A stretch of DNA of 64,000 nucleotides. It comes from Bryopsis sp. KO-2023. Its lineage: Eukaryota > Chlorophyta > Ulvophyceae > Bryopsidales > Bryopsidaceae. The stretch lies in contig BSYQ01000005.1 of the NCBI GenBank assembly GCA_030272585.1, positions 5,673,501-5,737,500 of the forward strand, written 5' to 3'. Position numbers and translations under genes: made by a program. Below the pieces are notes generated by a model. It was not told the DNA's origin. It did not search any database and saw nothing but the letters and a program-made list of their open reading frames with translations. Positions 1-8,445 of the stretch are shown in pieces; positions within the stretch are counted from its first letter, which is position 1, and each line of letters begins with the position of its first letter.

Positions 1-524
1 TCCCAACTACCGGAATCTATGTACGCCGTAAGTGGTTGGCCACTCACGGTCACCTGGATCTCAAATCCAGTAAAACGCTTGCACGACTCCAAATTACCAG
101 TCTTCATAATAAAAGAAAAATTGTCCCCCTCGGCCGTAGCAGGATCGGTCCGAGTATGTACCCCAGGTACTAATGCTGTGGGCGCAGATGCCGGCTGGTC
201 CTCCCCGAGGCCCAGTTGCGCTTCTGACATCGGCCCACTAGACGACTCTTGTGGCTTCAAATGACCATTGTCGTCGGTTTCTCCCAAGGATCCCGTTCCA
301 GGTGATCCGGCCCGCTCTTCTGCTAATATGGAACGTTTTTGCAGGCTGAAACCCGTATCCTGTACATGCGTCGGCCCCGCCAACGTATCACCCCAGGTGA
401 TTTTTCTTGAGTCTCCGTCCTTTCGTCCCTCGTTCTTTTTATTCCCAAAATCTTCCGGCTCTTCGGCCTCACTACCACCCGTATTGCCGTCCAGGGGTGG
501 TGGCCTTGCCCCCCGGACGCTCAG
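1..524 (-). CDS. pol: start of pol: aspartic protease region (partial)
   Basis: The frame lying -1 relative to gag is open across the gag stop and continues to the window edge. It encodes an acidic linker, then VTVSGQPLTAYIDSGSW, which fits the start of a retroviral-type aspartic protease with D-S-G in the active-site position. The overlap with the end of gag suggests expression by -1 frameshifting, but I see no textbook slippery heptamer (local minus sequence CAGTAAACTGA). The rest of pol lies outside. Confidence 0.55.
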   Translation of the reverse strand, partial: MSVRGARPPPLDGNTGGSEAEEPEDFGNKKNEGRKDGDSRKITWGDTLAGPTHVQDTGFSLQKRSILAEERAGSPGTGSLGETDDNGHLKPQESSSGPMSEAQLGLGEDQPASAPTALVPGVHTRTDPATAEGDNFSFIMKTGNLESCKRFTGFEIQVTVSGQPLTAYIDSGSW

Positions 525-1385
525 TTTACTGAACGCTTGGCGTCCGCGAGCTTAGGGCAGACCCTGATGCTATGGTTAGCACCACACAAATAACATGACA
601 TTCCACGGCCCCCGGCCGCGTTGCCACGGCCCTGGAATCGGCCTCCGTTTCTTCCACCACCACCAAATCTTCCTCCACCACGGCCACGGCCACGGCCACC
701 GCCACGGCCTCGGCCACGGTTCGCACCAATTGCATTCACTTGGTCCGGCTCTTGATCACGAATGTGATTCACGCCGCCCCTGCGATTCCAGCGTCTCGGC
801 CCATGGTTCCGGCCCGGAGGTGCTGAGTGCATTCCCCGAACGCCGTCCAAACGCTCCGCCATTTCCACCGCTTCCCGTACGTTACCCCGTACAAACCCGA
901 CCACCTGACTCCTGATCGGGTCCTTCAGGCCATTAGTGAAGGCACTGAAGGTCTCCGCCTCCGACATGTCGGGTATGCGAAACGTTATCGAGTTGAAACG
1001 CTTCACGTACTCTTTGACAGTCGTGTGCTGTCGGAGACTGCGGAGCTCAATGCGGGCTCGCTCGGGGGTGGTGGTCGGCTCGAACATTCGCCTGGCCTCC
1101 TCGGCCCACGCTTGCCAATCCCGGAAAGGCTGGCGCCGGCCCTCCATTACTTTCAGCTCCTGGAGGTTCATCCACTCCGACGCCGGCCCCTCGGTGTTGG
1201 CCGAGATGACTTGCAGCCATTGCTGCTCGGCCACCCCGTGAGCCCGAAACCAGCGGCCCATTCGCATCAGCCAGTCCGTGACGTTGGCAGATCCGTTGAA
1301 TGGCTTTGGCATCGGAATCTTGACTTGGCGCAGGCCATTGTTTCCGCCAGCTTGGCCACCCGGGGCTTGAGGTCCATGCGGTCCA

Positions 1386-1393
1386 CCCGGCGC
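1386..1393. repeat. target site duplication, left copy
   Basis: CCCGGCGC directly abuts the left TIR and is repeated beyond the right TIR at 2466-2473. Confidence 0.85.
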
Positions 1394-1849
1394 CATACTA
1401 GGGATATGATAGGCAATGATCGGCCTGCTAAAAATAGGTCTAAACGGGGTCGGATCGGGATCGGATTTTCACTAATGTCTATTATAGGGTGATACAAAAA
1501 TAATCGGTTTTTTTTTTTTTTTTTTTTACCGATCATGATCGGTGCCGATCATCGGTGATCGGTGTCTTGATCGGACCGATTAATCGGGATCGGCGACCGA
1601 TCCGATCAAAGAACGGCGTCGGCCGATCCCGATCCCGATCCGATCAAGGCGCGGAGCTGTGATCGGAATAGTCGGCCGATCAAAGTCGGCGTTTTTTTTT
1701 TGATCGGTACAATGATCGGGGAGAACCGATCATGATCGGTATGAAAGGCGCGAAGTCGGTGAATTTGATAAATTTCCGATTAGATCGAATCTGCCGATCA
1801 CCCACCGATCCCGATCCGATCATGATCGGAAATCGGGTGACGCGCAAAG

Positions 1850-1955
1850 TAACCCCCGCAGGGTCCCCAGAACCCAAGGGAACCGAGTGGGATTCGAACA
1901 CCGTACCGCACGGTGTCGAGTCATCTACACTGAGCGCTAAGCCAAGTGGACCACG
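1850..1955 (-). ncRNA. tRNA-like pol III cassette, minus copy
   Basis: Mirror copy of the plus-strand cassette on the other palindrome arm; B-box core near 1889-1899 and A-box-like stretch near 1930-1944 on the minus strand. Confidence 0.55.
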
Positions 1956-2044
1956 ATGATTTTGTGGCTGTTGCGATGATATACCTTAATCTGTTTGTAA
2001 TTCTGTGAAATTAGGGTATATTATTGCAACAACCACAAAATCAT

Positions 2045-2150
2045 CGTGGTCCACTTGGCTTAGCGCTCAGTGTAGATGACTCGACACCGTGCGGTACGGT
2101 GTTCGAATCCCACTCGGTTCCCTTGGGTTCTGGGGACCCTGCGGGGGTTA
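2045..2150 (+). ncRNA. tRNA-like pol III cassette, plus copy
   Basis: An A-box-like TGGCTTAGCGCTCAG (2056-2070) and a perfect B-box core GTTCGAATCCC (2101-2111) are spaced as in a tRNA gene. A 3' module containing GGGACCCTGCGGGGGT follows (about 2134-2149). It is probably the head of a tRNA-derived SINE-like unit rather than a working tRNA, as no full cloverleaf is evident. Confidence 0.55.
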
Positions 2151-2465
2151 CTTTGCGCGTCACCCGATTTCCGATCATGATCGGATCGGGATCGGTGGGT
2201 GATCGGCAGATCCGATCTGATCGGAAAACGCCGATCCCGATCCCGATCCCGATCCGATCTGGTTTCCGAGGCAGAATTGGGTGATCGGCCGATTTTGATC
2301 GGAAAAGTCGGACCGATTTTCGTGATCGGTCCGATTTTGATCGGTGATCGGTTTGATCGGACCGATCTGATCGATGATCGATTTGATCGGAAATTACGGG
2401 TGCCGATCTTGATCGGAGATCGGTTTGATCGATGACCGACAGATCGGGATCGGATCCCTAGTATG

Positions 2466-2473
2466 CCCGGCGC
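2466..2473. repeat. target site duplication, right copy
   Basis: CCCGGCGC directly after the right TIR; partner of 1386-1393. Confidence 0.85.
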
Positions 2474-4064
2474 GCCAGGGCCTCCTGGTCCACCCGGTCC
2501 ACCTGGTCCTCCCGGCCCTCCTGGTCCACCTGGGCCGCCCGGTCCACCTGGGCCGAAACCTCCATCCGGTCCATGCGGGCCGCCCGGTCCATCTGGTCCT
2601 CCTGGTGGTCTTCTTGGCGGGAACCCGTCATCCCGGCCCCTGCGTCTTGGATCATCGCCATCATCATCACCACCTCCCCCTCCTCCTGGAGCTCCGCCGG
2701 CCGCTCTGCGGAACGGTCGGCCTCCAAATCCTCCCAGATCTGTCGGGTCCTGTTGTCCAACTGAGGCGTAGGATCCCATTCCCGCAAAGGGGTCCGATCC
2801 TGATGCAAACGTTGGACGAGGTCTGGGTACGTCTCTGAACCCGGAATCCACTGCGCGCCTCGACTGGTCCGGAGGTAACAGTGGCGCCTCTCCTTCCCGA
2901 ATAACTGGGCCGCCTCCTCTGGGCCGTGAGGACGCGTTGGGCGGACGTGGTCCGGCCATGGATACTGGGGGCGCCAACACGGGCACAGGTACTGGTACGT
3001 TGGGTCCGAGTGGTGCGACGAGGGTAACTTCTGGCTGGCCCGACGATGTGGCCACGGGCGGGGCCGAAGTTGGGTCGGTAACGGTGTGTGTGACGAACAC
3101 CGGGACCGGCTCTGGGGCGGCCGGAACTTTCATGGAAAAACGGGAAATCAGCTCGTCCACAGTGGGGAACTGCTCTGTCTCTTCCTTCAGCTCCTTGGTG
3201 GCCACGCCCAAAGTCGCCACGGCCGCTTGGTTGTCGGCCACTTGTAACGACAGCCTCTCTGTGCGTACGCCCAAATCCCGGACGTTGGCCGTAGCTTGCT
3301 CCACGGCCCGGTCCTGTGACATTTGGACGCGCTGCTCCATTTCCGTGACCAAGTGGTTGTTGGCCTCTTGCAACTCGAGCAACCGTCTGGAAAACTCTTC
3401 GTCCCGTAGTGCCAACTCTCCCCAGTGGTGCTCCTCGATCTGATTCCGCTGTGTCTCCAAAGCTTCGGCAAGGGCCGCGGACTGTCCTTCGGCCAGCTGG
3501 TACTGCCGCATCTCGGCCTCTTGTCGGTACTGGTGCAACTCTCCACGGACCATCTCCAGGGCACCTCTCAACTCGTCCGCGGTCCGTCCGGCCCAGTTCT
3601 CTGCGTCCACGGCAATTTGTGCCACCCGGATGTCGGTCTCCCTGTTGTTCACCTCCACGTTCTGGTAGTGCTGAACGTTGTTCTGCACGTTCTGGACGTA
3701 AACTCCGGCCGGTGGAACTGGTGGCGGGTCTTCTTCGGTCCCCATGGACATGAGGTCCGATCCGTCTACTGACTCGACTTCGTATGGGACAAGTGCCATT
3801 GTGCAAGATAAGCGGCTCTTCGTTCAACCTCGGCTCTGGCCGCGAGTAGCTGTGTGTTTGCCTCTGTGGCTGGTGCGTCGCCACACGACCCGGTACTCTC
3901 CGTCTCCCAATCTTGGTAGTATCCGGCTTGGTGCCTTTCGTATACACGGAGGTCCGGTGAGGGTAACGAACTTTCGGCCGTGTGGTCTCCGTTGCTTTTT
4001 GAGAAAGCGGTACTGTGTGCTGTGGCTTCGGACATGTGCTGTCTGTGGTAGTGCGGCTTCGGCC

Positions 4065-4082
4065 GGTCTTGCTCCGAAACCA
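4065..4082 (-). other. candidate primer-binding site
   Basis: The minus strand reads TGGTTTCGGAGCAAGACC two bases after the presumed LTR end. It starts with the TGG expected to pair with a tRNA 3' CCA. The primer tRNA was not identified among the tRNA genes seen in this window. Confidence 0.4.
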
Positions 4083-4084
4083 GT

Positions 4085-4617
4085 TGATAAGAACTTCTCG
4101 AATGCGGACTCAAAGGATACTCTCGAACTCTGTTTACAACTCAGGTTCGAATACAACGATAACTTCCAGCTCGGGCCGCTTATGTAGCCGGCCCGAGCCC
4201 TGAACTGTACCGGCCATTAGGACCCCTTGGGTTCTAATGGCCCCTTTACTGAATCGGCCGCGGCTCATGGACCGCATGTAAGCGGCCCCTGGGCCGGGCC
4301 GCCTATGACTGGACAGGCCGTGGGAAGCTGACCCGGGTTGTGGGGAAATGGCGTATCATGGATGCTCGATTCAGGCAGGGTCGTCCGGTCAGGCTCACGA
4401 ACTTGTTCAAGACGAGGGGGAGAAGGCTTGAGGGTTATCCGGTGCTCTTGGAGGACGCCTTGTCGAAGCTGATGTGTTTGAGGGAGGGCCAGTCGAGATA
4501 TTATTGTTTTTACACAGGGGTTTGATGTTGGGTGTTTCGTTCTTTCTTTATTTTCATTTTTGTCCTTTTTTGTGTTATAATCCGACGGCCGTAACATTTT
4601 GTCTGTGTTCTTCAACA
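4085..4617 (-). repeat. candidate 5' LTR
   Basis: On the minus strand the segment starts TGTTGAAGAA and ends TTCTTATCA, a short imperfect inverted repeat with TG...CA ends. It holds a TATA-like CTACATAAG about 130 bp before its end. It is followed after 2 nt by TGGTTTCGGAGC, which looks like a primer-binding site. The outer end at 4617 is a guess because the partner LTR is not in the window. Confidence 0.4.
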
Positions 4618-5348
4618 TAACGGTATATTGCGAGTTCTTTTGTATTAACGGTCACGAAGCTACACTTGAAGCCCAACACTCAGATAAACTTAAAATCGCA
4701 AGGATGAAGCCCAATTAGTAAGGAGATCAACCCAGAAGAAGAAACGAATATGGAACATTTTCGGACTCAGGTGACCTGAGTTTAAACCCCACTCCTCCCA
4801 CTTAACGACCCACAGTACCCATGGAAAAATCCCAACTCCATGCAGACGTCAAATCCGGTCGTCACATCATCCGACGTCGTCAGACATGCGCATTACGACA
4901 CGTGACTAAGGTTTTCAAACTTTTTCTGTTCGCCGTAATCGGGTAAGCGAAGGCTTCTGGAAGAACGCTCGCGTTCGACCGTGTTAACGAGCGTACTGCC
5001 AAGCGTGCAGCGACACGTTGGCGTCGGCGGGAAGGGAACTTCTTGTGTGCGCTATAATCGGGTAAGCGAACGCTTCTGGAAGAATCGCCTTCGACCATCT
5101 TGACGAGCGTACGAGCGGTCGGCGGGAAGGTACACAGTTCGAGGTGCCCTCGTCTGAAAGTGCACTTCGTGTGACATGTGGTTTTATGGTGCTTCCAGGG
5201 GAGGTCACAGTCGGAAGGGAATCACTCCTCGAGAGTTTTATGGTGAGTAAAAGAGTTCAGAACCTGTGGCAGTGGAAAAGGCCCCACTGGTGCTGTTAAA
5301 GGAGAATGTGGAGACTTATGAAATTTGCAACTGGTTCCCCCAGATTGA
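4618..5348. other. region without a recognised gene; tandem repeat inside
   Basis: Host flank of the retrotransposon. An imperfect direct repeat of roughly 100-120 bp lies at about 4930-5130: the words AATCGGGTAAGCGAA, GCTTCTGGAAGAA, GACGAGCGTAC or close variants, and GGCGGGAAGG recur in the same order. No open coding frame of note. Confidence 0.5.
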
Positions 5349-5540
5349 TCACCTTCAAACCCCCTTGTTCATAGCATCAGCGAGCAGCAAACGTTCTTGT
5401 CCGTGGAAGACGAAACTGGGGAAGACGTTTTTCTGAGGGAAATACGAAAATACAAGGGGGAAGGGGTGGCATCGGAGAGTGCACGGAGACTGGCGAACGA
5501 GGTCAACACACTGCGGACGCTGCAGGGATGTCCACAGGCT
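5349..5540 (+). CDS. possible isolated coding exon
   Basis: A 64-codon open stretch ends exactly at a consensus donor GTAAGT (5541). Its composition is protein-like (FLSVEDETGEDVFLREIRKY, then RLANEVNTLRTLQGCPQ), vaguely recalling the N-lobe helix of protein kinases. The frame is closed upstream by a stop at 5346-5348 and I could not join a convincing next exon, so this may be a gene fragment or pseudogene. Confidence 0.3.
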
Positions 5541-6780
5541 GTAAGTCACTCGAAATAAAAAATATATATAAATAGACCTGGTCAGCTTTGCATCCATGTG
5601 TCTATGTTGCAACAGTTGAACTTGAAGGTTCAGTCTGTTCTGTTTTTTGCATTACAGACACCCAAAAACAAAGAGAGGAGAGAGAAGTCCACCCCTTGAG
5701 GTTCCACCCCCCCCCCCCCCCTGAAACTGATGCCGATGCGACGATGATCTCCGAAATGTACGAAGACTCTGTTTTGAATATCCAGATTTACTAACCTCTC
5801 GAAAAAAAAAACAAAAAAGCCTTGGATAGCTGGGAGAAGCCCAAATTCTCGTCCCCAAAAAGTTAATTTCCCTCCCCAACCCCCCCCCCTTCCCCTTAAA
5901 GAAGGGCATAAGAATATCCATTCTTTGTGTATCATGAATTTCTGGCAATTTTTCTCGCAGGCTTGGCAAGGAGGACAACAAAGATTTTTCCAGTGCTAAA
6001 CACCAAATCTGTATAATCTGTGGAGGCACGATATTCAGGAGGAAGTCAGGTGTGGGAAATTGAATGAGCAACATCTCTGCCATGGGGCCGACATGGACAG
6101 TCCCCAGTGTGTTGAAATACGTGGACAGTGTGTTAACAAACATAAAAAAATGCCCAGCAGAAAAAGGAAGGTGCAGGTGTGTTAGAATGGGCAGCCTGCC
6201 CACCCCATGAAAAAAAGGTAACAACAATTGCAAAGGGAAGCTGGATAGGGTGATTTCCGCCCCCCCTTTTTTCCACTATGGTGCAACATGCTTGTTTTGT
6301 TTCTGGTATCATACATGCGCATTGTTTTCTTAAAAAACGTTTTTAGTATTTCGTTTTGATTCAGGAGACAGACTTTGTCAAGACTTTTCCAACCTCAGTG
6401 AACCTGGATTCATATGCATATGACAACATATGTTGCAGTTATTATGAACATTTGAACAATTACACCTAATGTGCTTTATTCTGCTTGGCTGAAAAAACAA
6501 TTAAAAAATGGTTAAAAGTAGAAAAATGGTCAGATGGGTATTTATATGTTCAACGAGCTCTGTATTATTGAAATACAAGCGCAGGGTTGGAATGGCATGA
6601 TCAGAGTTCATGGCTTTGGGCTATTTTTTTTGTTTCTATTTCTGTTTTGGAATAAGTGGGAATGGACAAGTGTTCAATTATAAAATGGGGTGTACATTTC
6701 AAAAGGGGTTTTGTCATTGTTGTTTTATTGTAACAACCATTTTGTCACCATGAATCTGCACATATGTGTTTTTACAATCA
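5541..6780. other. no recognised gene
   Basis: AT-rich sequence with C, A and T homopolymers (for example a run of C at 5708-5721). The longest minus-strand open frame here translates to low-complexity sequence across these runs and is not credible as a gene. Confidence 0.6.
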
Positions 6781-6789
6781 CCCAGCATA

Positions 6790-7710
6790 TACACAGTGGA
6801 ACCCCGCACAGGAACGATAAACGCCGTACAGTCACCTCGCACACACTTAGAAAGAGCCCGCACAAGCCTGTAACAATCACCCCGCACACACACAAAAGAA
6901 GCCCGCACAGTCACCCCGCACAGTCACAAAAGGAGCCCGCACAAGGCTGTAACAATTACCCCGCACACACATAAAAGAAGCCCGCACAGCCAACCCGCAC
7001 AGCCACCCCGCACACACATAAAAGAAGCCCGCACAGCCAACCCGCACACACACAAAAGGAGCCCACACAAGGCTGTGACAATCACCCCGCACACACATAA
7101 AAGAAGCCCGCACAAGGCTGCGACAATCACCCCGCACACACATGAAAGAAGCCCGTACAGTCATCCCGCACACACATAAAAGAAGCCCGCACAGCCAACC
7201 CGCACACACACAAAAGGAGCCTGCACAGTCACCCCGCAAAGAGACCCCGCACAGTTCTGCGGGGGCCTGGACCTCGTGTGCGGGGTGGTACATGATCCGC
7301 ACAGAACCTTGAACACCCATGCACAGGGCAAACAACACCCCGCACGGCTCTGTGCCCCGGTTTGGCCCCGTTTTTTGCGGGGTCCCGAATCAACCCCGCA
7401 CAGACTGGCACCCCGCACAATGAATCTGACGTCTTTCATATCCACCCCGCACGGCACCCCCGTACAGAAAATAGGCTGCCCCGCACACTGTACGGGGCTA
7501 TGTTTCATCTGTACGGGGTCCCACAATGGGAAAGACGTCGGATTCTGTGTGCGGGGTGCCAGTGTGTGCGGGGTTGATTCGGGACCCCGCAAAAAACGGG
7601 GCCAAACCGGGGCACAGAGCCGTGCGGGGTGTTGTTTGCCCTGTGCATGGGTGTTCAAGGTTCTGTGCGGGGTCTGCAAAACACACCGCACAGACCGCGA
7701 TTTCCCATAG
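6790..7710. mobile_element. CCCCGCACA-iterated palindromic element
   Basis: The first half is a dense series of CCCGCACA(CACA) words separated by AAAAGAAGCC or AAAAGGAGCC spacers, with CAAGGCTG words between. The second half is an inverted repeat, arms about 7295-7440 and 7528-7675, whose arms also carry CCCCGCAC words. The ends CACAGTGGAACCCCGC and (reverse complement) CACTATGGGAAATCGC are similar and may be degenerate TIRs with TA at or near each flank, which would fit a mariner-like element. No protein-coding frame is credible. Long ORFs across it are an artefact of stop-free repeats. Confidence 0.6.
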
Positions 7711-8445
7711 TGTTATGCTTTTTGCAGGACTTTTGGCTTAGGGATTTCATTTCTGCTAAGTTTTTTGTTTTGCTTTCCTTAATGGAATTTATGGACACGT
7801 TCGTGAAATTGTATGTGGTTGAAAGAGGGTGGATTTGCCACCCTCACAATTGTTGCAACATGCAAATTCTGTGTCTGTTTCTGCGCAGAAACAAAAGCGG
7901 TGCCTTCTGTTTGGTAGATAGTGATATTGTTCTTTAAACTGGGAAAATCACGGATCAGCAGAATTGGCAAACTTCACAGAATAATATCAGAAACTCACTG
8001 ACAAGTACCAGTAATTGGAATTGTCTGTCTTGGTCTTGTTCTGCTTTATTGAGGGATTGGGGGGGGGGAGGAGCTCGGAAAAACAAGACAGAGCAAAGCA
8101 CAATTTAGAGAGGGGGGGGGCTGTTTTTTGGGGGGTGCGCCAAAAATTCTGGAGGGGCACGCCAAATGAGATTTGATGTATTGAAGGACGAGGCAGGCTC
8201 AGGAGGATACCTTCTTCACGCCGCATCCCGTAAAACTGGGGGTATTTACAGCAAATCAGAGCAACACCAATATCAGAACGTAACCAGCACAGCAAAGCCA
8301 AACGCACCCATAAACGACGTGGTGGATTGACGCACCGTTGGACGTCACATCAACAAGCTGTTGGTTTTGAAATCGATGTTGGGATGATTTGTCGTGGTGG
8401 CGAGGGTTTGTAGGGTGTTTGAGCTTGTTCCACGTGAAGTCGAGA
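7711..8445. other. no recognised gene
   Basis: Upstream region of the two-span membrane protein gene; contains G-run tracts (about 8051-8060 and 8112-8120) but no recognised coding exon or RNA gene. Confidence 0.6.

Larger units (their letters stand above)
1773..2227. repeat. large central palindrome
   Basis: Arms of 213 bp (1773-1985, 2015-2227) match as reverse complements with only a few differences; the spacer is 1986-2014. Each arm runs from GATCGG words through a tRNA-like core to a GGTATA end next to the loop. Confidence 0.9.
1394..2465. mobile_element. GATCGG-iterated DNA element with paired tRNA-like cassettes
   Basis: A 1,072-bp insertion in gag. It has 12-bp perfect terminal inverted repeats CATACTAGGGAT (1394-1405 and 2454-2465) and an 8-bp target duplication CCCGGCGC (1386-1393 and 2466-2473). 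The interior is packed with GATCGG/CCGATC words. The centre is a near-perfect palindrome: arms 1773-1985 and 2015-2227 around a 29-bp loop, each arm carrying one tRNA-like pol III cassette. There is no transposase frame, so it is non-autonomous. The 8-bp duplication fits the hAT superfamily, but the TIR starts CATA rather than the usual CAGNG. Confidence 0.85.
521..3799 (-). pseudogene. gag: retrotransposon Gag, interrupted by a DNA element
   Basis: The ATG is at 3799. The reading frame covers 2466-3799, is broken by the 1,072-bp element at 1394-2465, and continues 1385-521. The element plus one 8-bp duplication adds 1,080 bp, so the frame is the same on both sides and the undisturbed product would be 732 residues. 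Visible parts: an acidic N terminus, a long Gln/Glu/Arg-rich coiled coil (about residues 70-210), a Pro-rich linker, and a Gly-Pro repeat (about 380-445) where the insertion lies. After the break come a retrotransposon_gag core (WLQVISANTEGPASEW, EYVKRFNSITFRIPD), an RGRGGG basic tract and a zinc knuckle CYLCGANHSIRVC. The knuckle spacing is CX2CX3HX4C, one residue shorter than canonical. The stop is at 521-523. Confidence 0.85.
1..4617 (-). mobile_element. LTR retrotransposon, Ty3/gypsy-like, 5' part
   Basis: Reading from high to low coordinates: a candidate 5' LTR, a primer-binding site, a long gag, then the start of a protease/pol frame that runs off the left edge. The Gag carries a retrotransposon_gag-type block and a CCHC zinc knuckle, and the downstream frame has a D-S-G protease motif. 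Reverse transcriptase, integrase and the 3' LTR are outside the window, so assignment to Ty3/gypsy rather than another LTR group is inference. The copy is broken by an insertion in gag. Confidence 0.8.

Noticed and set aside
2060..2460. Extension of the Gag frame through the inserted element
   Set aside because: The frame continues into the GATCGG element by chance before stopping; the TIRs and target duplication mark it as foreign.
2463..2771. Plus-strand collagen-like GPPGPP open frame
   Set aside because: It is the complement of the Gly-Pro repeat in the retrotransposon gag; coding strand is minus.
6800..7260. CRISPR-like repeat-spacer appearance
   Set aside because: Repeat and spacer lengths are irregular, spacers are themselves repeated, and the sequence is eukaryotic.
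6877..7338. Cys/Val-rich minus-strand ORF
   Set aside because: Generated by the CCCCGCACA word repeats lacking stops; no gene features.
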